Part shown: piece after piece, positions 1 to 8,998 of the stretch
Numbering within the stretch: the stretch's first letter is position 1
Layout of the letters: each line of letters starts with the position of its first letter
NCBI RefSeq assembly: GCF_024295805.1
Contig: NZ_JANCLX010000003.1
Span: 62,001-126,000, forward strand
DNA from: Streptomyces cucumeris
Lineage (GTDB): Bacteria; Actinomycetota; Actinomycetes; Streptomycetales; Streptomycetaceae
Direction of reading: 5' to 3'
Length of the DNA: 64,000 bases
Made by a program: the position numbers and the translations under genes
The notes under the pieces: model-generated
The model's database searches: none
What the model saw: only the letters and a program-made list of their open reading frames with translations
Told to the model about the DNA's origin: nothing

Positions 1-14
1 CCACCAGCCTGCGC

Positions 15-96
15 GCCCTCGTCCGCTGACGTTGCCCTCTACGACTGTCATCACCCCGCGCGGAAGCCCCGCCAGGACACACCTGGCGGGGCTTCC
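15..96. repeat. Copy 1 of ~82-bp repeat with hairpin
   Basis: This stretch matches 1344-1424 over its whole length with scattered substitutions (roughly 80% identical by eye). Both copies begin with gccctcgtccgctga and end in the same strong hairpin. In this copy the start reads as the last codons of a plus-strand frame (...ALVR, stop at 27-29), so it may be the tail of a gene lying mostly outside the window. The two copies bracket a small minus-strand gene and a transposase remnant. This suggests duplication of a gene 3' end, or recombination between terminator-containing tails downstream of the RHS locus. Confidence 0.75.
62..96. terminator. Strong hairpin, terminator-like
   Basis: Perfect 15-bp inverted repeat: arms 62-76 (GGAAGCCCCGCCAGG) and 82-96 with a 5-nt loop. 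There is no long T-run, which is usual for actinomycete terminators. It sits after a plus-strand stop at 27-29 and downstream of the minus-strand gene ending at 139, so it could serve both. Confidence 0.7.
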
Positions 97-138
97 GATA
101 TGTAGTTGTGAAGTCTCCAGACTCCCGTCGGGCGTCTG

Positions 139-552
139 TTACTGGGCTTGCAAACGGCGGACGTCCATCTGCTCACCCCATCCGTGCTCCAGGCACACGC
201 GGACCAAGTCCATCCGAACCGCCCCCAGCGATCGAGCCATGTCGCGAGCGCTGACCGTCGCCTGCTTGCCTGCGCCGTGGGCATTGAGTGAAACGCTCAC
301 GGCGCCACCGCCCTGACCGACCAGATCGATCCAGAACGGGCCATCGAAGAACCTTACCCTCCTGCGTCCTCCCTCAGCGTGGCGGACGAAGGCAAAGGCG
401 TCGAGTAGTTCCGCAAGGAACGCGACTGGCATGTCGTTCCAGTTCGATTCTGGAAAGGGGCATCCGGCGACATCGATCCAGACGTTACCCCAAATGGAAC
501 CTGATCTGGCGAGATCGAGAGATTCCACGTCGCAGAACAGTTCGAAATCCAT
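139..552 (-). CDS. Small hypothetical protein, possible orphan immunity protein
   Basis: A 137-residue acidic, tryptophan-containing soluble protein with no signal peptide or membrane segment. The start at 552 (MDFELF) is chosen because GGAGG lies about 8 nt upstream; an in-frame start 15 nt further up lacks that spacing. I do not recognise the family. Its size, acidity and position downstream of an RHS toxin locus, inside the bracket of two repeats and next to a transposase remnant, fit an orphan immunity gene left behind when a toxin tip was replaced. That role is inference from context only. Base composition is visibly lower in GC than the neighbouring core genes, consistent with recent acquisition. 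Confidence 0.55.
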   Translation of the reverse strand: MDFELFCDVESLDLARSGSIWGNVWIDVAGCPFPESNWNDMPVAFLAELLDAFAFVRHAEGGRRRVRFFDGPFWIDLVGQGGGAVSVSLNAHGAGKQATVSARDMARSLGAVRMDLVRVCLEHGWGEQMDVRRLQAQ

Positions 553-714
553 CGACCTCACCTCCAAACCGGGTAGGCGGTCTCAATCATACGTGTCTCT
601 TTGTTCACCCACATCTCAACTTCAAGCCCATTCGCCGATCCCCGCAGGAAGACTCGATCCCCCTGAGAACGCCCAGCGACCGAAGACGACCTATATACCT
701 GGCGAGCCTCCGGT

Positions 715-1320
715 CTGGCCGGGTTGGCTGATCGTTCGCGCAGGCCGGCGTCGTGTCCGCATCAGGCGTCTGCCGAGGTGGATGCGGCGGTGTGCGAGCT
801 GCGGCTTGAGCATCCGCGGTGGGGTCCGCGGCGGATCGCTCATGTGCTGGAGCGGTCCGGGGCGGTGAGTCCGGTGCCGTCGCGGATGACCGTGTATCGG
901 ATCCTGGTCCGGCATGGCCTGGTGGAGCCGGGGGCGCGGCGGAGGAAGCGGTCGGATTACAAGCGCTGGCAGCGAGATCGGCCGATGCAGCTGTGGCAGA
1001 TGGACGTCGTCGGCGGTGTGATGCTGGTCGACCCGGTGACGGGTGAGTTGCCCGAGGTCAAGGTCGTGACCGGTGTGGATGACCATTCCCGGTACTGCGT
1101 GATCGCGTCGGTGGTCGAGCGGGCGACCGGGCGGGCGGTCTGCGCGGCGTTCGCCCAGGCCTTGCAGACGTTCGGGGTGCCGGAGGAGGTGCTGACCGAC
1201 AACGGAGGGCAGTTCACCGACCGGTTCGGGCAGGGCGGTGAGGTGCTGTTCGACCGGATCTGTCGGGAGAACGGGATCGCGCATCGTCTCACCCAGCCGG
1301 CGTCGCCGACCACGACGACG
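715..1320 (+). pseudogene. IS481-type transposase remnant
   Basis: The frame reads through the central part of an IS481-family DDE transposase. It starts inside the typical linker (GLADRSRRP) after the lost N-terminal helix-turn-helix region. It then passes a WGPRRIAHVL helix, the first catalytic Asp in LWQMDVV and the second in LTDNGGQF, and runs out after IAHRLTQPASPTT. The expected continuation (KVERFHQTL, which carries the catalytic Glu) is absent and unrelated sequence follows. Both ends are therefore missing and the element cannot encode an active enzyme. An open frame continues to 1590 but the residues after about 1320 are not transposase-like. The remnant marks past insertion activity beside the RHS locus. 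Confidence 0.85.
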
Positions 1321-1343
1321 GCAACGACCCGCCACTGTGCGGA

Positions 1344-1424
1344 GCCCTCGTCCGCTGAAGTCGCCGTCAACTACTGCCGTCACCCCCCGCAGAAGCCCCG
1401 CCAGGACCCACCTGACGGGGCTTC
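1344..1424. repeat. Copy 2 of ~82-bp repeat with hairpin
   Basis: Second copy of the element at 15-96. It abuts the broken end of the transposase remnant, so the junction between the two lies near 1320-1344. The hairpin arms here differ by one base from perfect pairing. Confidence 0.75.
1392..1424. terminator. Hairpin, terminator-like
   Basis: Arms 1392-1405 and 1411-1424 pair over 14 positions with one mismatch and a 5-nt loop. It lies downstream of the minus-strand immunity candidate ending at 1552 and is the natural end of the RHS-immunity transcription unit. Confidence 0.55.
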
Positions 1425-1551
1425 ACTTCGCAGTTCGGAATCGTGCGGGAAGGTCGGCATCCTCCGGTCGGAACGACGCCCTCACGCCACGTGCGAGAAA
1501 CAGAAGAGGCCCACGAATGGAGCCTCGCCCGCTCCTGCGAGTTTCAAGGAG

Positions 1552-1950
1552 CTACTCGCCTTCCTCCCTCAGCAAGATCTGAACCTTTGACGGAAATTGC
1601 GGATCATCCACCATTACCGAACAGATCACAGAGTCACGGAACCCCGAGAATTGCAATCGGGCATGTTCGTTCGGGTCGTGCAATACAAGCCACCCAGACG
1701 GACATGGGAGTGACACCTCGAAGTGGTTCGCAGGAAGCACCGCGGGCGGAGTCGACTTCCATACCTCGCATTCGACAGGACCGTCCACACTGGCCTGGAC
1801 GCCGAAGATGAGTGAACTGCCCTCTCGATACCAGCTGCTTGACGCCGGATCCCAGTCGCTGACGTCGTCGTCACTTCCCGCATCCTGCAAGATCAGACAG
1901 CCATGCTCGATTTTTGCCAGGAATGCAACCACAGGGCTATTAGCTACCAT
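1552..1950 (-). CDS. Candidate immunity protein for the RHS toxin
   Basis: A 132-residue soluble protein (MVANSPVVAFLAKIEHG...) with no signal peptide. Its ATG at 1950 overlaps the last codons of the RHS toxin gene by 7 nt, so translation is probably coupled. A small cytosolic gene placed immediately after the toxin tip is the normal arrangement for polymorphic-toxin immunity proteins, which bind and neutralise the C-terminal toxin domain in the producing cell. I do not recognise the fold. Immunity is inferred from position and size. The gene lies within the lower-GC patch that includes the toxin tip, in line with the two being exchanged together. Confidence 0.7.
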   Translation of the reverse strand: MVANSPVVAFLAKIEHGCLILQDAGSDDDVSDWDPASSSWYREGSSLIFGVQASVDGPVECEVWKSTPPAVLPANHFEVSLPCPSGWLVLHDPNEHARLQFSGFRDSVICSVMVDDPQFPSKVQILLREEGE

Positions 1951-4900
1951 TCCTTCTTACTCTTTCCTTGTGAAAGTTGTGAGACAACCCCACCCTGCCG
2001 CCTAGCGCAGGGCAGACAGTGAGGATACGCCGTCTGAGGAGATCCGGGAGCGACGAGACTAGACGGCGGCTGATGATCGGGAATCCAATCCCCGTCCTTG
2101 GTGCCAGGGGTCGTGGCACCGCAAGTGTGGCAGCCGTACTTGTTTCCGGATTCATTGATCAGATCTCGAACACCATCCGCTTCAATGTCACCGTTCTCCA
2201 GCCCCACTCCCTCTCGAGCATTCGGACCAGCACCCAGCGTCAGATCGCACTTCTGGCTTGGCGTTGCATTGTGAACGAGTACCGGAGTCTCGCCCGCCAG
2301 CACATAGTACGTGTGGAGATCCGAGACTGTGAGGTTACGGACCGTGGCCTGCTGGGTCCAGCGCTTGACCGCCGTGATCTGAATGTGGGTGCCGGACGAG
2401 GTGCGGAGCCACTGGCCGCGGTGGAGGTCGGTGGCGTCGATCCAGGCGTGGAGTGCGGGGACCCAGAAGGGGTGGCCGTCGGTCGCGGTGACGGAGGCGG
2501 TCTTGTCGCCCTTCTTGCCGTCGAGGTCGAGGGTGATCCTGACGAGGTGTTTGAGGCCCTTGCCCTTGATCTCGGCCGTGACCGTCTTGGTAGTGGTCTT
2601 GCCGGTCTCGGGATCGGTGGCGACGACCTCATCGCCGATCTCGACGTCCTCGATGGGTTTCGTCGTGCCGTCGGCCATCAGCACTTCGGTGCCTGGTGTG
2701 AAGCTGTTGCAGGCTTTGAGGACTTTGACCCCCTTGAAGACCCGCGCCCAGGGCAGATCCAGGGCGGCCTCGCCGCAGGCCTTGGTGCTCTTACCGCTCA
2801 GACAGCTCTTCCACGCCCCGATGTCCGGGGAGGCCAGGCTGATCGCGACCCCGGTGACCGCCCTCGCGAACGGGTCCTGGTCATAGTTCACCAGTCCGAT
2901 CGCCTCGGCGGCCGAACAGAAGGCCTTCGGCTTGTGTTGCGCCGAATAACAGGTCTGCTGAGCCCACCTCTCGAGCTGCTCTTCACCCTCGTATCCAGGG
3001 AAGCGTTTCCCCAGTTCTCGAGCGCCCGGAATCCGGATGCCCTCCAGGAACAGATCACTCTTCTTCTGCGTAATGTTGATCGTCCGGCCGGGGTGGTAGG
3101 AGCTGCCACCACTGGGACGGCCTCGGGAAGGGGCGTCATTGACGCGGGAGATGATGCGGCCCCTGGTGTTGTAACAGCCTTCCGTGGTGCAGCCCGGTCC
3201 GTGGCTCGGGGTCCACCGGTTGTTGGCGCCGTCGGCGCTGCAGCCGTCGCAGAAGAGTCCGGTGGGATCGGAGCCGGTGACCGGATTGTTGTTGGCGTAG
3301 GCGTAGCCGTTGATCTGCTGGGGGTCGGTCAGATCCATGACCGGGTCGACCGACAGGAAGCGGCCGGTGGTGGGGTCGTATTCGCGCGCGCCGAGATGGG
3401 TGAGGCCGGTGGCCTTGGTGTCGTCGGTCCCGCCGACGAACCCCTTGGTCCCGGGCCAGACCGCGGGTTCTTCACCACGAAGGTCACCGAACGGCAGAGT
3501 GCGTCGCTGGGTGAGTTTCTGCGAGGCCGCGTCGATGGCGAGTTGCGCCGTGCCGTGATGGTCGGCGAGTGTGAAGGACACACTGCCGTCGTCCTGCTGT
3601 ACCGCCTGGTGGCCGTCGCCGAGGTCGATGTAGCGGGTGGCCCGCGGCGTGGAGGAGCCCTTGGGCAGTGTGATCTCGGTGGTGCCCAGGTAGAGCGTGG
3701 TCTCGGTGGGGGTTCGCCCGATGAGCCGGTTACCGTCGGCGTCGTAGAGGTATTCGGTGACCTTGTCGGCACCGCCCTCGACCGGTTCGGTCACCTTCGA
3801 CAGGTGTCCCTCGGCATCCCAGGAGAGGGTCTGGGTGTCGCCGCCCAGCCTTCGGCTGGTGTTGTTGCCACTCTCGTCGTAGCCGAAGGTGTCTTCCGCC
3901 GTTCCGCTGGGCCCCGTGGCCTCGACGGAGGTCAGGGCGTGCGGCCGCGGACTGCCCGGAGCGGGATAGCCATAGCTGCGTCTGGTGCTCTTGGCAGCGT
4001 CGCCCGAGAGGTCGTGGAGGGTTTCGGAGCTGCGGTTGCCGACCTTGTCGTAGGTGTAGGAGGTCCAGTAGGGAGCCGGACCACCCAGTACACCGCCGCT
4101 CGGGCTGGTGGCGCAGTCCTTCGTGCCCTGGGTCCAGGCTTCGGTCAGTCGCCGCAGGTGGTCGTAGTTGAAGCACTGGTTGTCGGTTCCGGATCGGGAG
4201 ACGTCCGAGACCGACAGCACGTTGCCCATCTCGTCGTACCGGTAACTGCTGTACTGGTCGACGCCCGCCACGTCCTGCCGGTCCACCCGCGCCGTGGCCA
4301 GACGCTGTGTGCCCCACTCGTAGGTATTGGTGGCCCAGGTCTTCTTGCTGCCGCCGCTCGAGAGTTCGTACTGCAGCGGCTTGCCCGTAAGGCTGAACAG
4401 AGCGCTGGACTTCACTCCCTGACTGCCGTCGACGGCCACCCGCCGCAGGGTCGCGTCCTCATAAGTGAAGGCCACGCTTGCCGCCGGCAGAGAACCCGCC
4501 TTGGGGTAGCCGACACTTTCCACCGCGTCGAAGACCTTGTACGCGGTCGCCGAAAGATAGGTGCCCTGAAGTGCCCCTTCGGAGGCAGGAATGGTGACGG
4601 AGGAGCGCTGTACGCGGTAGAGACGGTCATAGGCCACGACCTTGGACGTGTACGCCTGGCCGCCTTCGTAGCGAGTGGACTCGGCGAGCTGCCCCTTGGC
4701 CCCGCTGATCGTGTCGTAGACCCACTTCGCGCGCAGCTGGCCACCGGACGAGTCCTTGTGGATCTCGGTACGCCGACCGAGACCGTCGTAGACGTAGGCG
4801 AGGGTGGTCTTGCGCCCGTCGGTGGTGGAGATCAGCTGACCGCGGTCGTCGTAGGCGCTGAGAGTGGTTCCCTTGTCCGGGTCCTTGGCCTCGGTGAGCT

Positions 4901-7900
4901 GGCCGAGCAGGTCGTAGTCGTACCGCCAGATGTTCTTCGCGGGATCGGTGACCGTTCTCAGATCACCGTGGGGTGTGTAGGTGTACGTGGTGGTGTCGTA
5001 GGCGGCATCGGCCGTGCGCTGATGGTGCTGGCGCAGTTCGGTGATCTTGCCGCGTGCGTCGGTCAGCGTGGTGGTGGCGGTGCCACCGGTGGGCGGGATG
5101 ACTGTGGTGCGATCCCCACCGTAGATCGTCTTGGTGACGCCCAGCACCGTGCCGCCGTCGCCGTTCCCGGCGATCTGCCGCTCCTCGGTCTGCCGGCCCA
5201 TGCCGTCATAGCCGTAGCGGTTCTGCGTTTCGACGTTCAGCGCGTCGTCAGGTGTGAACAGGGTTCCGCTCGGCTTGCCGTCGGCGTAGTAGGTGGCGAA
5301 GTCCTTCGCCTTCAGGCCGCGTTCGTCGTAGAAGACGTCGGTCAGCAGTCGTCCGCCGCCCGGTCCGGGAGCCTGTGTCTGCCGTTCGCGCAGCAGGCCG
5401 TCGTAGAGGGTGTAGGAGGTGTGCTGAGCACCGTTGTTCCCGAGCGTCTTGGTGCCGACCGCCACCGGCTGACGGTCATTGACCGTGTAGGTGAACTCGT
5501 AGGTGGGGGTCTGGCCCGTCAGCCGGTCGGCCAGCCACACCTTGGTGGAGCGGCCCAGGCCGTCGTAGGCGTAGGCGGTGACCTTGCCGTTGGTGTCGGT
5601 CTGGGTCAGCGGCAGGCCGCGCAGCGCATCACGGGTGGTGGTTGTGGTCTGCGCGGTGGTCGTGTCACCACTCTTGGCGGGCGGTGAGGTCACCTTCGCG
5701 CTGGTGGGAAACCCGGTGGTGGGGGTGTAGGCGGTCGTGGTGGTACGGCCGTCGGTCCGGGCGGTCCGCTTGACCGTTCCGGACGCGTTGACGGTGACGT
5801 CGGCAGTCACGTCGGTGCTGGTGAGTCCGCGCCCGTAGGGGTCGTACGTGGCGCCGGACTCCACATAGACGGCGGTGGCTCCGTCGTATTTCTTCAGCAG
5901 TGCGGTCGCGGTGGCATCGCCCTTCGTCGGGGAGTCGCCGTAGCTGCCGCCGTCGTAGGCGGTCCGGGCGTCGGAGATGACGTCGCCCGGTCGGTCGGCG
6001 GTCGTGTCACATGCCGTGGCGACGGCCTCTACACGGGAGGGCAGAGTGAGGATGTTCTTGTCGGTGTTGGTGGCGTATGTGGAACGGGTGCAGATGTTGT
6101 CGTCGGCGGTGTCGTTGTCACCGAAGTCGTCGACCTGTCTGACGCGGCCAGCCACCGTGTCGAAGCTGGTGGCCGTAGACGTGGTCCGCCATCTGGTACC
6201 GGCGCCGTCATCAAGTGAGGTGAAAGTCTTGGTGTGACCGGTCCCGGTGAGGTTCGCCGTGACCGTCCCCCAGTCGCGGACCTTCTTCGCGGTCTCATGC
6301 CTCCAAGGACGGTTCACCGTCTTGGTCAGGACCTTCCCGCCCGGAGCGGAGTAGCTGACGGTCTTGTAGACGAAGCCCGCGGTCGACTCGTGGTCGGTGA
6401 TCGGGTCACCTTCGTCGTCGTCAAGCGGGACGGTGACGCTCTTCGAGCCGCCCGTAGCGTCCTTACGGTCGCCGTCCATACCGCGCAGGAAGTAGGTGTC
6501 CTGCTGCGACTTCATGGCGCTGGCGCCGCCTTGGCCCCCGGTCTGGACCCGTACCTGCCCGTAGCCACGCCACTGTGACCAGGTCTTGAACTTCTCCTTC
6601 GTCAGGCCGTCGTCATCGTCGTAGTGCCAGGCCGCACCGCCCTTGTAGTCGTACGCGGTGACCTGGTCGGGCGCGCCACCGGTGCGGTCGGTCTGTGTCA
6701 CGGAGGTGACCACGTACTTGTTGAACCACTGCCGCTCGGGGTCGTCGCTCCCGCTGCCGCCGATGTACTGCGGAAAGCAGCGCGTGGTGTTCGTTTGCGG
6801 GGTCGGCAGTGTGGCCCAGTTGCATTCCTCGCCGGAGTAGTTGACGTCAATCTGCCCGCCGGACTCGTCGGCGACCGTGGCCAGGCGGTCCTTGATGAAC
6901 GGTGCATAGCCATCGCCGGTCTTGTCCAGTCGATTGGCCATCTGGGCGTAGGCGAAGGTCGTCTTCGGCAGCGTGACGGCCGGGTCGGCACTGCGACCGG
7001 TGCGTTGGAGGGACTCCAGCTCCAACTGGTAGTCGGTGTCGGCCTTGCCCCAGCGGTGGCCGAACGCCCAGGAGTCGACGTCCTTGTAGGCACTGCCGTC
7101 GAGGGCCTGCGTGGTGATCCGCGTCAGTCGCTTACGAGTGAAGAACACCGGGGAGAGACGACCGTCATCGCAGTCCTCGTCCGCCGCGCAGTTCAGGTCC
7201 CAGGGGGTGTCGTACCAGTAGAACGCGTCCTTCTTGATGGACTCGCAGTCGGTGTTGGAGTCGGGCAGACAGCGTTCCCCACTCGTGAAATCGACCTTCG
7301 CCAGAGCCTTGGTGGCATACATCGAGGACGACTTCAGGCCGTACTCGATCCGGTCCAGATCGCCCCCGCGCACATAGCGGGTGTTGTCCTTGGCCTTCAG
7401 GTTACGGCCGTAGGAGTTCGTTTCCTTGTCGTAGTAGTAGGCGATGGCATTGCCATGAGGATCGACGACGTAGTCCAGGTTCCATCGCCACGCCTGCTGG
7501 CACCAGGAGTCCGCGAACGTCGCACCGTGACAGGGTTCGCCGTCACCATTACCGAACACCGGTGCCGTCCAAGCGGAGTCGGTGGTCTCCTTGCCGTCGG
7601 CCCATCCCGGCAGCCGGTTGTAGCCGAAGTAATAGCGGGTGCCGTCAGATGTCGTGACCCGCCAGTACTCGTCGTTCCTGGCACCGTTGCCGCGCACGTT
7701 GTCGGCGGATCCGTAGAGACGATCGACCTTCGTGCCGTCATCGCTTTTCAGTTTCCAGGAGTTGGTGCCGTTCGGTACCAACTCACCGCTCTTGCCGTTG
7801 AAGGAGATGAACGCGTTGTCGTAGAACCAGCACAGGTCACCCGGCTTACCGCCGTCCGCGTGCTTCACCCCGTCGTCTGCACACGTCTTGTACTGACGCT

Positions 7901-8870
7901 CGATATAACCGGGCCACAGATCGAATCCGTCGCCCACCCAGGAGGACTGGTTGTTGGTGTTCGCGGTGCGGCCGTCGACTCCGCCCGAGGAGTAGGACAC
8001 CCCCACGTTGGGTGTGAGTCCGCCCGGCACGTCCGGTACCTGCATGCCGTACGACCAGGTGAAGTCACCGGTGTTGAGGTTGGTCTCCCAGGTCGCCGAG
8101 GGAGACAGCGAGGTGGCCTTGAAGTCCCCCTTGTCCCCCTTCCCCTCCGCCACCGTGGCCAGCACCGTCGGCTGCCCGGCGCGCAGCGGCACTCCTCGGG
8201 CGGTGAGGGTCCGCTTCTCGGTGTCGTTGACGACCTCGACCCTCTTGGCCGTGCGGCACGACCGCTTGGCCGGTGTCTTCAGTACGCACGCGGGCAGTTC
8301 GGCCAGTGTCAGCCGGGACGCGTAGCCACCGCCGTAGGCCCCGGCGAAGGACGAGTAGTCGACTCGCGCCCGCACCCGGCCCACCGCGGCGCTCTTCGCG
8401 CCCTTCCGTCCGGTGCCGGCCTGCAGGCTGAACAGCGGGCCGTTGACCCCTGCCTTTCGCGAAGCCGCGCGATCCAGCACCCGGGCGGTGACCTGGCCGT
8501 GGGCTCCGACACCCCCTTCCACCTGCGCGTCCAGCGCCAGCGGCAATCCGCGAACCGGCTTCGGCCCCGGCCCGGCCTTCGTCAGGGCTACGGGCAGCGT
8601 CACCACCGCTGACGCGGCCCTCGGCCAACTGGCGCGCGGGGCGGCCTCCGGCGTACGGGGTCCTTTCATGAGTGTGCGCGGTTTGACCTTGCCGATCGTG
8701 CCGGATACCGGCTGCTCGCTGTGGGGACGGGCCGGGCGACCCTTCCCGTCGTCCGCGGCGGCAAGGGGCTGCGCCACTCCCTGCAGCAGGGTCGCCACCA
8801 TGAACACGGCCGAGGCCAGCGCGACACGAGGTCGCAGCACACGGCCCCGTTTGCTCGATCTGCCGTTCAT
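1944..8870 (-). CDS. RHS/YD-repeat polymorphic toxin with Hint domain
   Basis: A 2308-residue secreted protein. The start at 8870 has GAAGGA about 7 nt upstream. Residues 1-40 form a signal peptide (basic start, hydrophobic core, ending near QPLAA). Most of the chain is RHS/YD repeats (many Tyr-Asp and GRxTxxxxD-type units). The RHS core ends with the hallmark NPVTGSDPTGL near residue 1868. After a Cys-rich linker, a Hint autoprocessing domain runs from about 2054 (CNSFTPGTEVLMADG) to about 2199 (ETPVLVHN). The last ~108 residues are the toxin tip, with CHTC, DHQPPS and HCLPCARRQGG motifs that suggest a zinc-supported HNH/treble-clef nuclease-like fold. The RHS shell is expected to encapsulate the tip and Hint to release it. 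Target and nuclease activity are inferred, not shown. A LamG protein gene lies upstream and an overlapping immunity candidate downstream. Confidence 0.9.
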   Translation of the reverse strand: MNGRSSKRGRVLRPRVALASAVFMVATLLQGVAQPLAAADDGKGRPARPHSEQPVSGTIGKVKPRTLMKGPRTPEAAPRASWPRAASAVVTLPVALTKAGPGPKPVRGLPLALDAQVEGGVGAHGQVTARVLDRAASRKAGVNGPLFSLQAGTGRKGAKSAAVGRVRARVDYSSFAGAYGGGYASRLTLAELPACVLKTPAKRSCRTAKRVEVVNDTEKRTLTARGVPLRAGQPTVLATVAEGKGDKGDFKATSLSPSATWETNLNTGDFTWSYGMQVPDVPGGLTPNVGVSYSSGGVDGRTANTNNQSSWVGDGFDLWPGYIERQYKTCADDGVKHADGGKPGDLCWFYDNAFISFNGKSGELVPNGTNSWKLKSDDGTKVDRLYGSADNVRGNGARNDEYWRVTTSDGTRYYFGYNRLPGWADGKETTDSAWTAPVFGNGDGEPCHGATFADSWCQQAWRWNLDYVVDPHGNAIAYYYDKETNSYGRNLKAKDNTRYVRGGDLDRIEYGLKSSSMYATKALAKVDFTSGERCLPDSNTDCESIKKDAFYWYDTPWDLNCAADEDCDDGRLSPVFFTRKRLTRITTQALDGSAYKDVDSWAFGHRWGKADTDYQLELESLQRTGRSADPAVTLPKTTFAYAQMANRLDKTGDGYAPFIKDRLATVADESGGQIDVNYSGEECNWATLPTPQTNTTRCFPQYIGGSGSDDPERQWFNKYVVTSVTQTDRTGGAPDQVTAYDYKGGAAWHYDDDDGLTKEKFKTWSQWRGYGQVRVQTGGQGGASAMKSQQDTYFLRGMDGDRKDATGGSKSVTVPLDDDEGDPITDHESTAGFVYKTVSYSAPGGKVLTKTVNRPWRHETAKKVRDWGTVTANLTGTGHTKTFTSLDDGAGTRWRTTSTATSFDTVAGRVRQVDDFGDNDTADDNICTRSTYATNTDKNILTLPSRVEAVATACDTTADRPGDVISDARTAYDGGSYGDSPTKGDATATALLKKYDGATAVYVESGATYDPYGRGLTSTDVTADVTVNASGTVKRTARTDGRTTTTAYTPTTGFPTSAKVTSPPAKSGDTTTAQTTTTTRDALRGLPLTQTDTNGKVTAYAYDGLGRSTKVWLADRLTGQTPTYEFTYTVNDRQPVAVGTKTLGNNGAQHTSYTLYDGLLRERQTQAPGPGGGRLLTDVFYDERGLKAKDFATYYADGKPSGTLFTPDDALNVETQNRYGYDGMGRQTEERQIAGNGDGGTVLGVTKTIYGGDRTTVIPPTGGTATTTLTDARGKITELRQHHQRTADAAYDTTTYTYTPHGDLRTVTDPAKNIWRYDYDLLGQLTEAKDPDKGTTLSAYDDRGQLISTTDGRKTTLAYVYDGLGRRTEIHKDSSGGQLRAKWVYDTISGAKGQLAESTRYEGGQAYTSKVVAYDRLYRVQRSSVTIPASEGALQGTYLSATAYKVFDAVESVGYPKAGSLPAASVAFTYEDATLRRVAVDGSQGVKSSALFSLTGKPLQYELSSGGSKKTWATNTYEWGTQRLATARVDRQDVAGVDQYSSYRYDEMGNVLSVSDVSRSGTDNQCFNYDHLRRLTEAWTQGTKDCATSPSGGVLGGPAPYWTSYTYDKVGNRSSETLHDLSGDAAKSTRRSYGYPAPGSPRPHALTSVEATGPSGTAEDTFGYDESGNNTSRRLGGDTQTLSWDAEGHLSKVTEPVEGGADKVTEYLYDADGNRLIGRTPTETTLYLGTTEITLPKGSSTPRATRYIDLGDGHQAVQQDDGSVSFTLADHHGTAQLAIDAASQKLTQRRTLPFGDLRGEEPAVWPGTKGFVGGTDDTKATGLTHLGAREYDPTTGRFLSVDPVMDLTDPQQINGYAYANNNPVTGSDPTGLFCDGCSADGANNRWTPSHGPGCTTEGCYNTRGRIISRVNDAPSRGRPSGGSSYHPGRTINITQKKSDLFLEGIRIPGARELGKRFPGYEGEEQLERWAQQTCYSAQHKPKAFCSAAEAIGLVNYDQDPFARAVTGVAISLASPDIGAWKSCLSGKSTKACGEAALDLPWARVFKGVKVLKACNSFTPGTEVLMADGTTKPIEDVEIGDEVVATDPETGKTTTKTVTAEIKGKGLKHLVRITLDLDGKKGDKTASVTATDGHPFWVPALHAWIDATDLHRGQWLRTSSGTHIQITAVKRWTQQATVRNLTVSDLHTYYVLAGETPVLVHNATPSQKCDLTLGAGPNAREGVGLENGDIEADGVRDLINESGNKYGCHTCGATTPGTKDGDWIPDHQPPSSLVAPGSPQTAYPHCLPCARRQGGVVSQLSQGKSKKEW

Positions 8871-8998
8871 CCCTGTCCTTCATCCCTCACTGTGTGCACC
8901 GCCGGACGCGTACGCCCCGGGGTGAAGAGAAAGCCGCTCATCGGAGGTGCCAGTGGTCGCGCGGCCGGAAGTCGTTCAGCCGCGGCCCATAAGGAAGG

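Noticed and set aside
1320..1590. Continuation of the transposase frame as a fused C-terminus
   Set aside because: Residues after about 1320 are not transposase-like and correspond to the repeat copy and intergenic sequence, so it is a chance extension.
2019..5687. A 1222-codon plus-strand frame opposite the RHS gene
   Set aside because: Antisense shadow of the RHS repeats; no recognisable domain and no start site.
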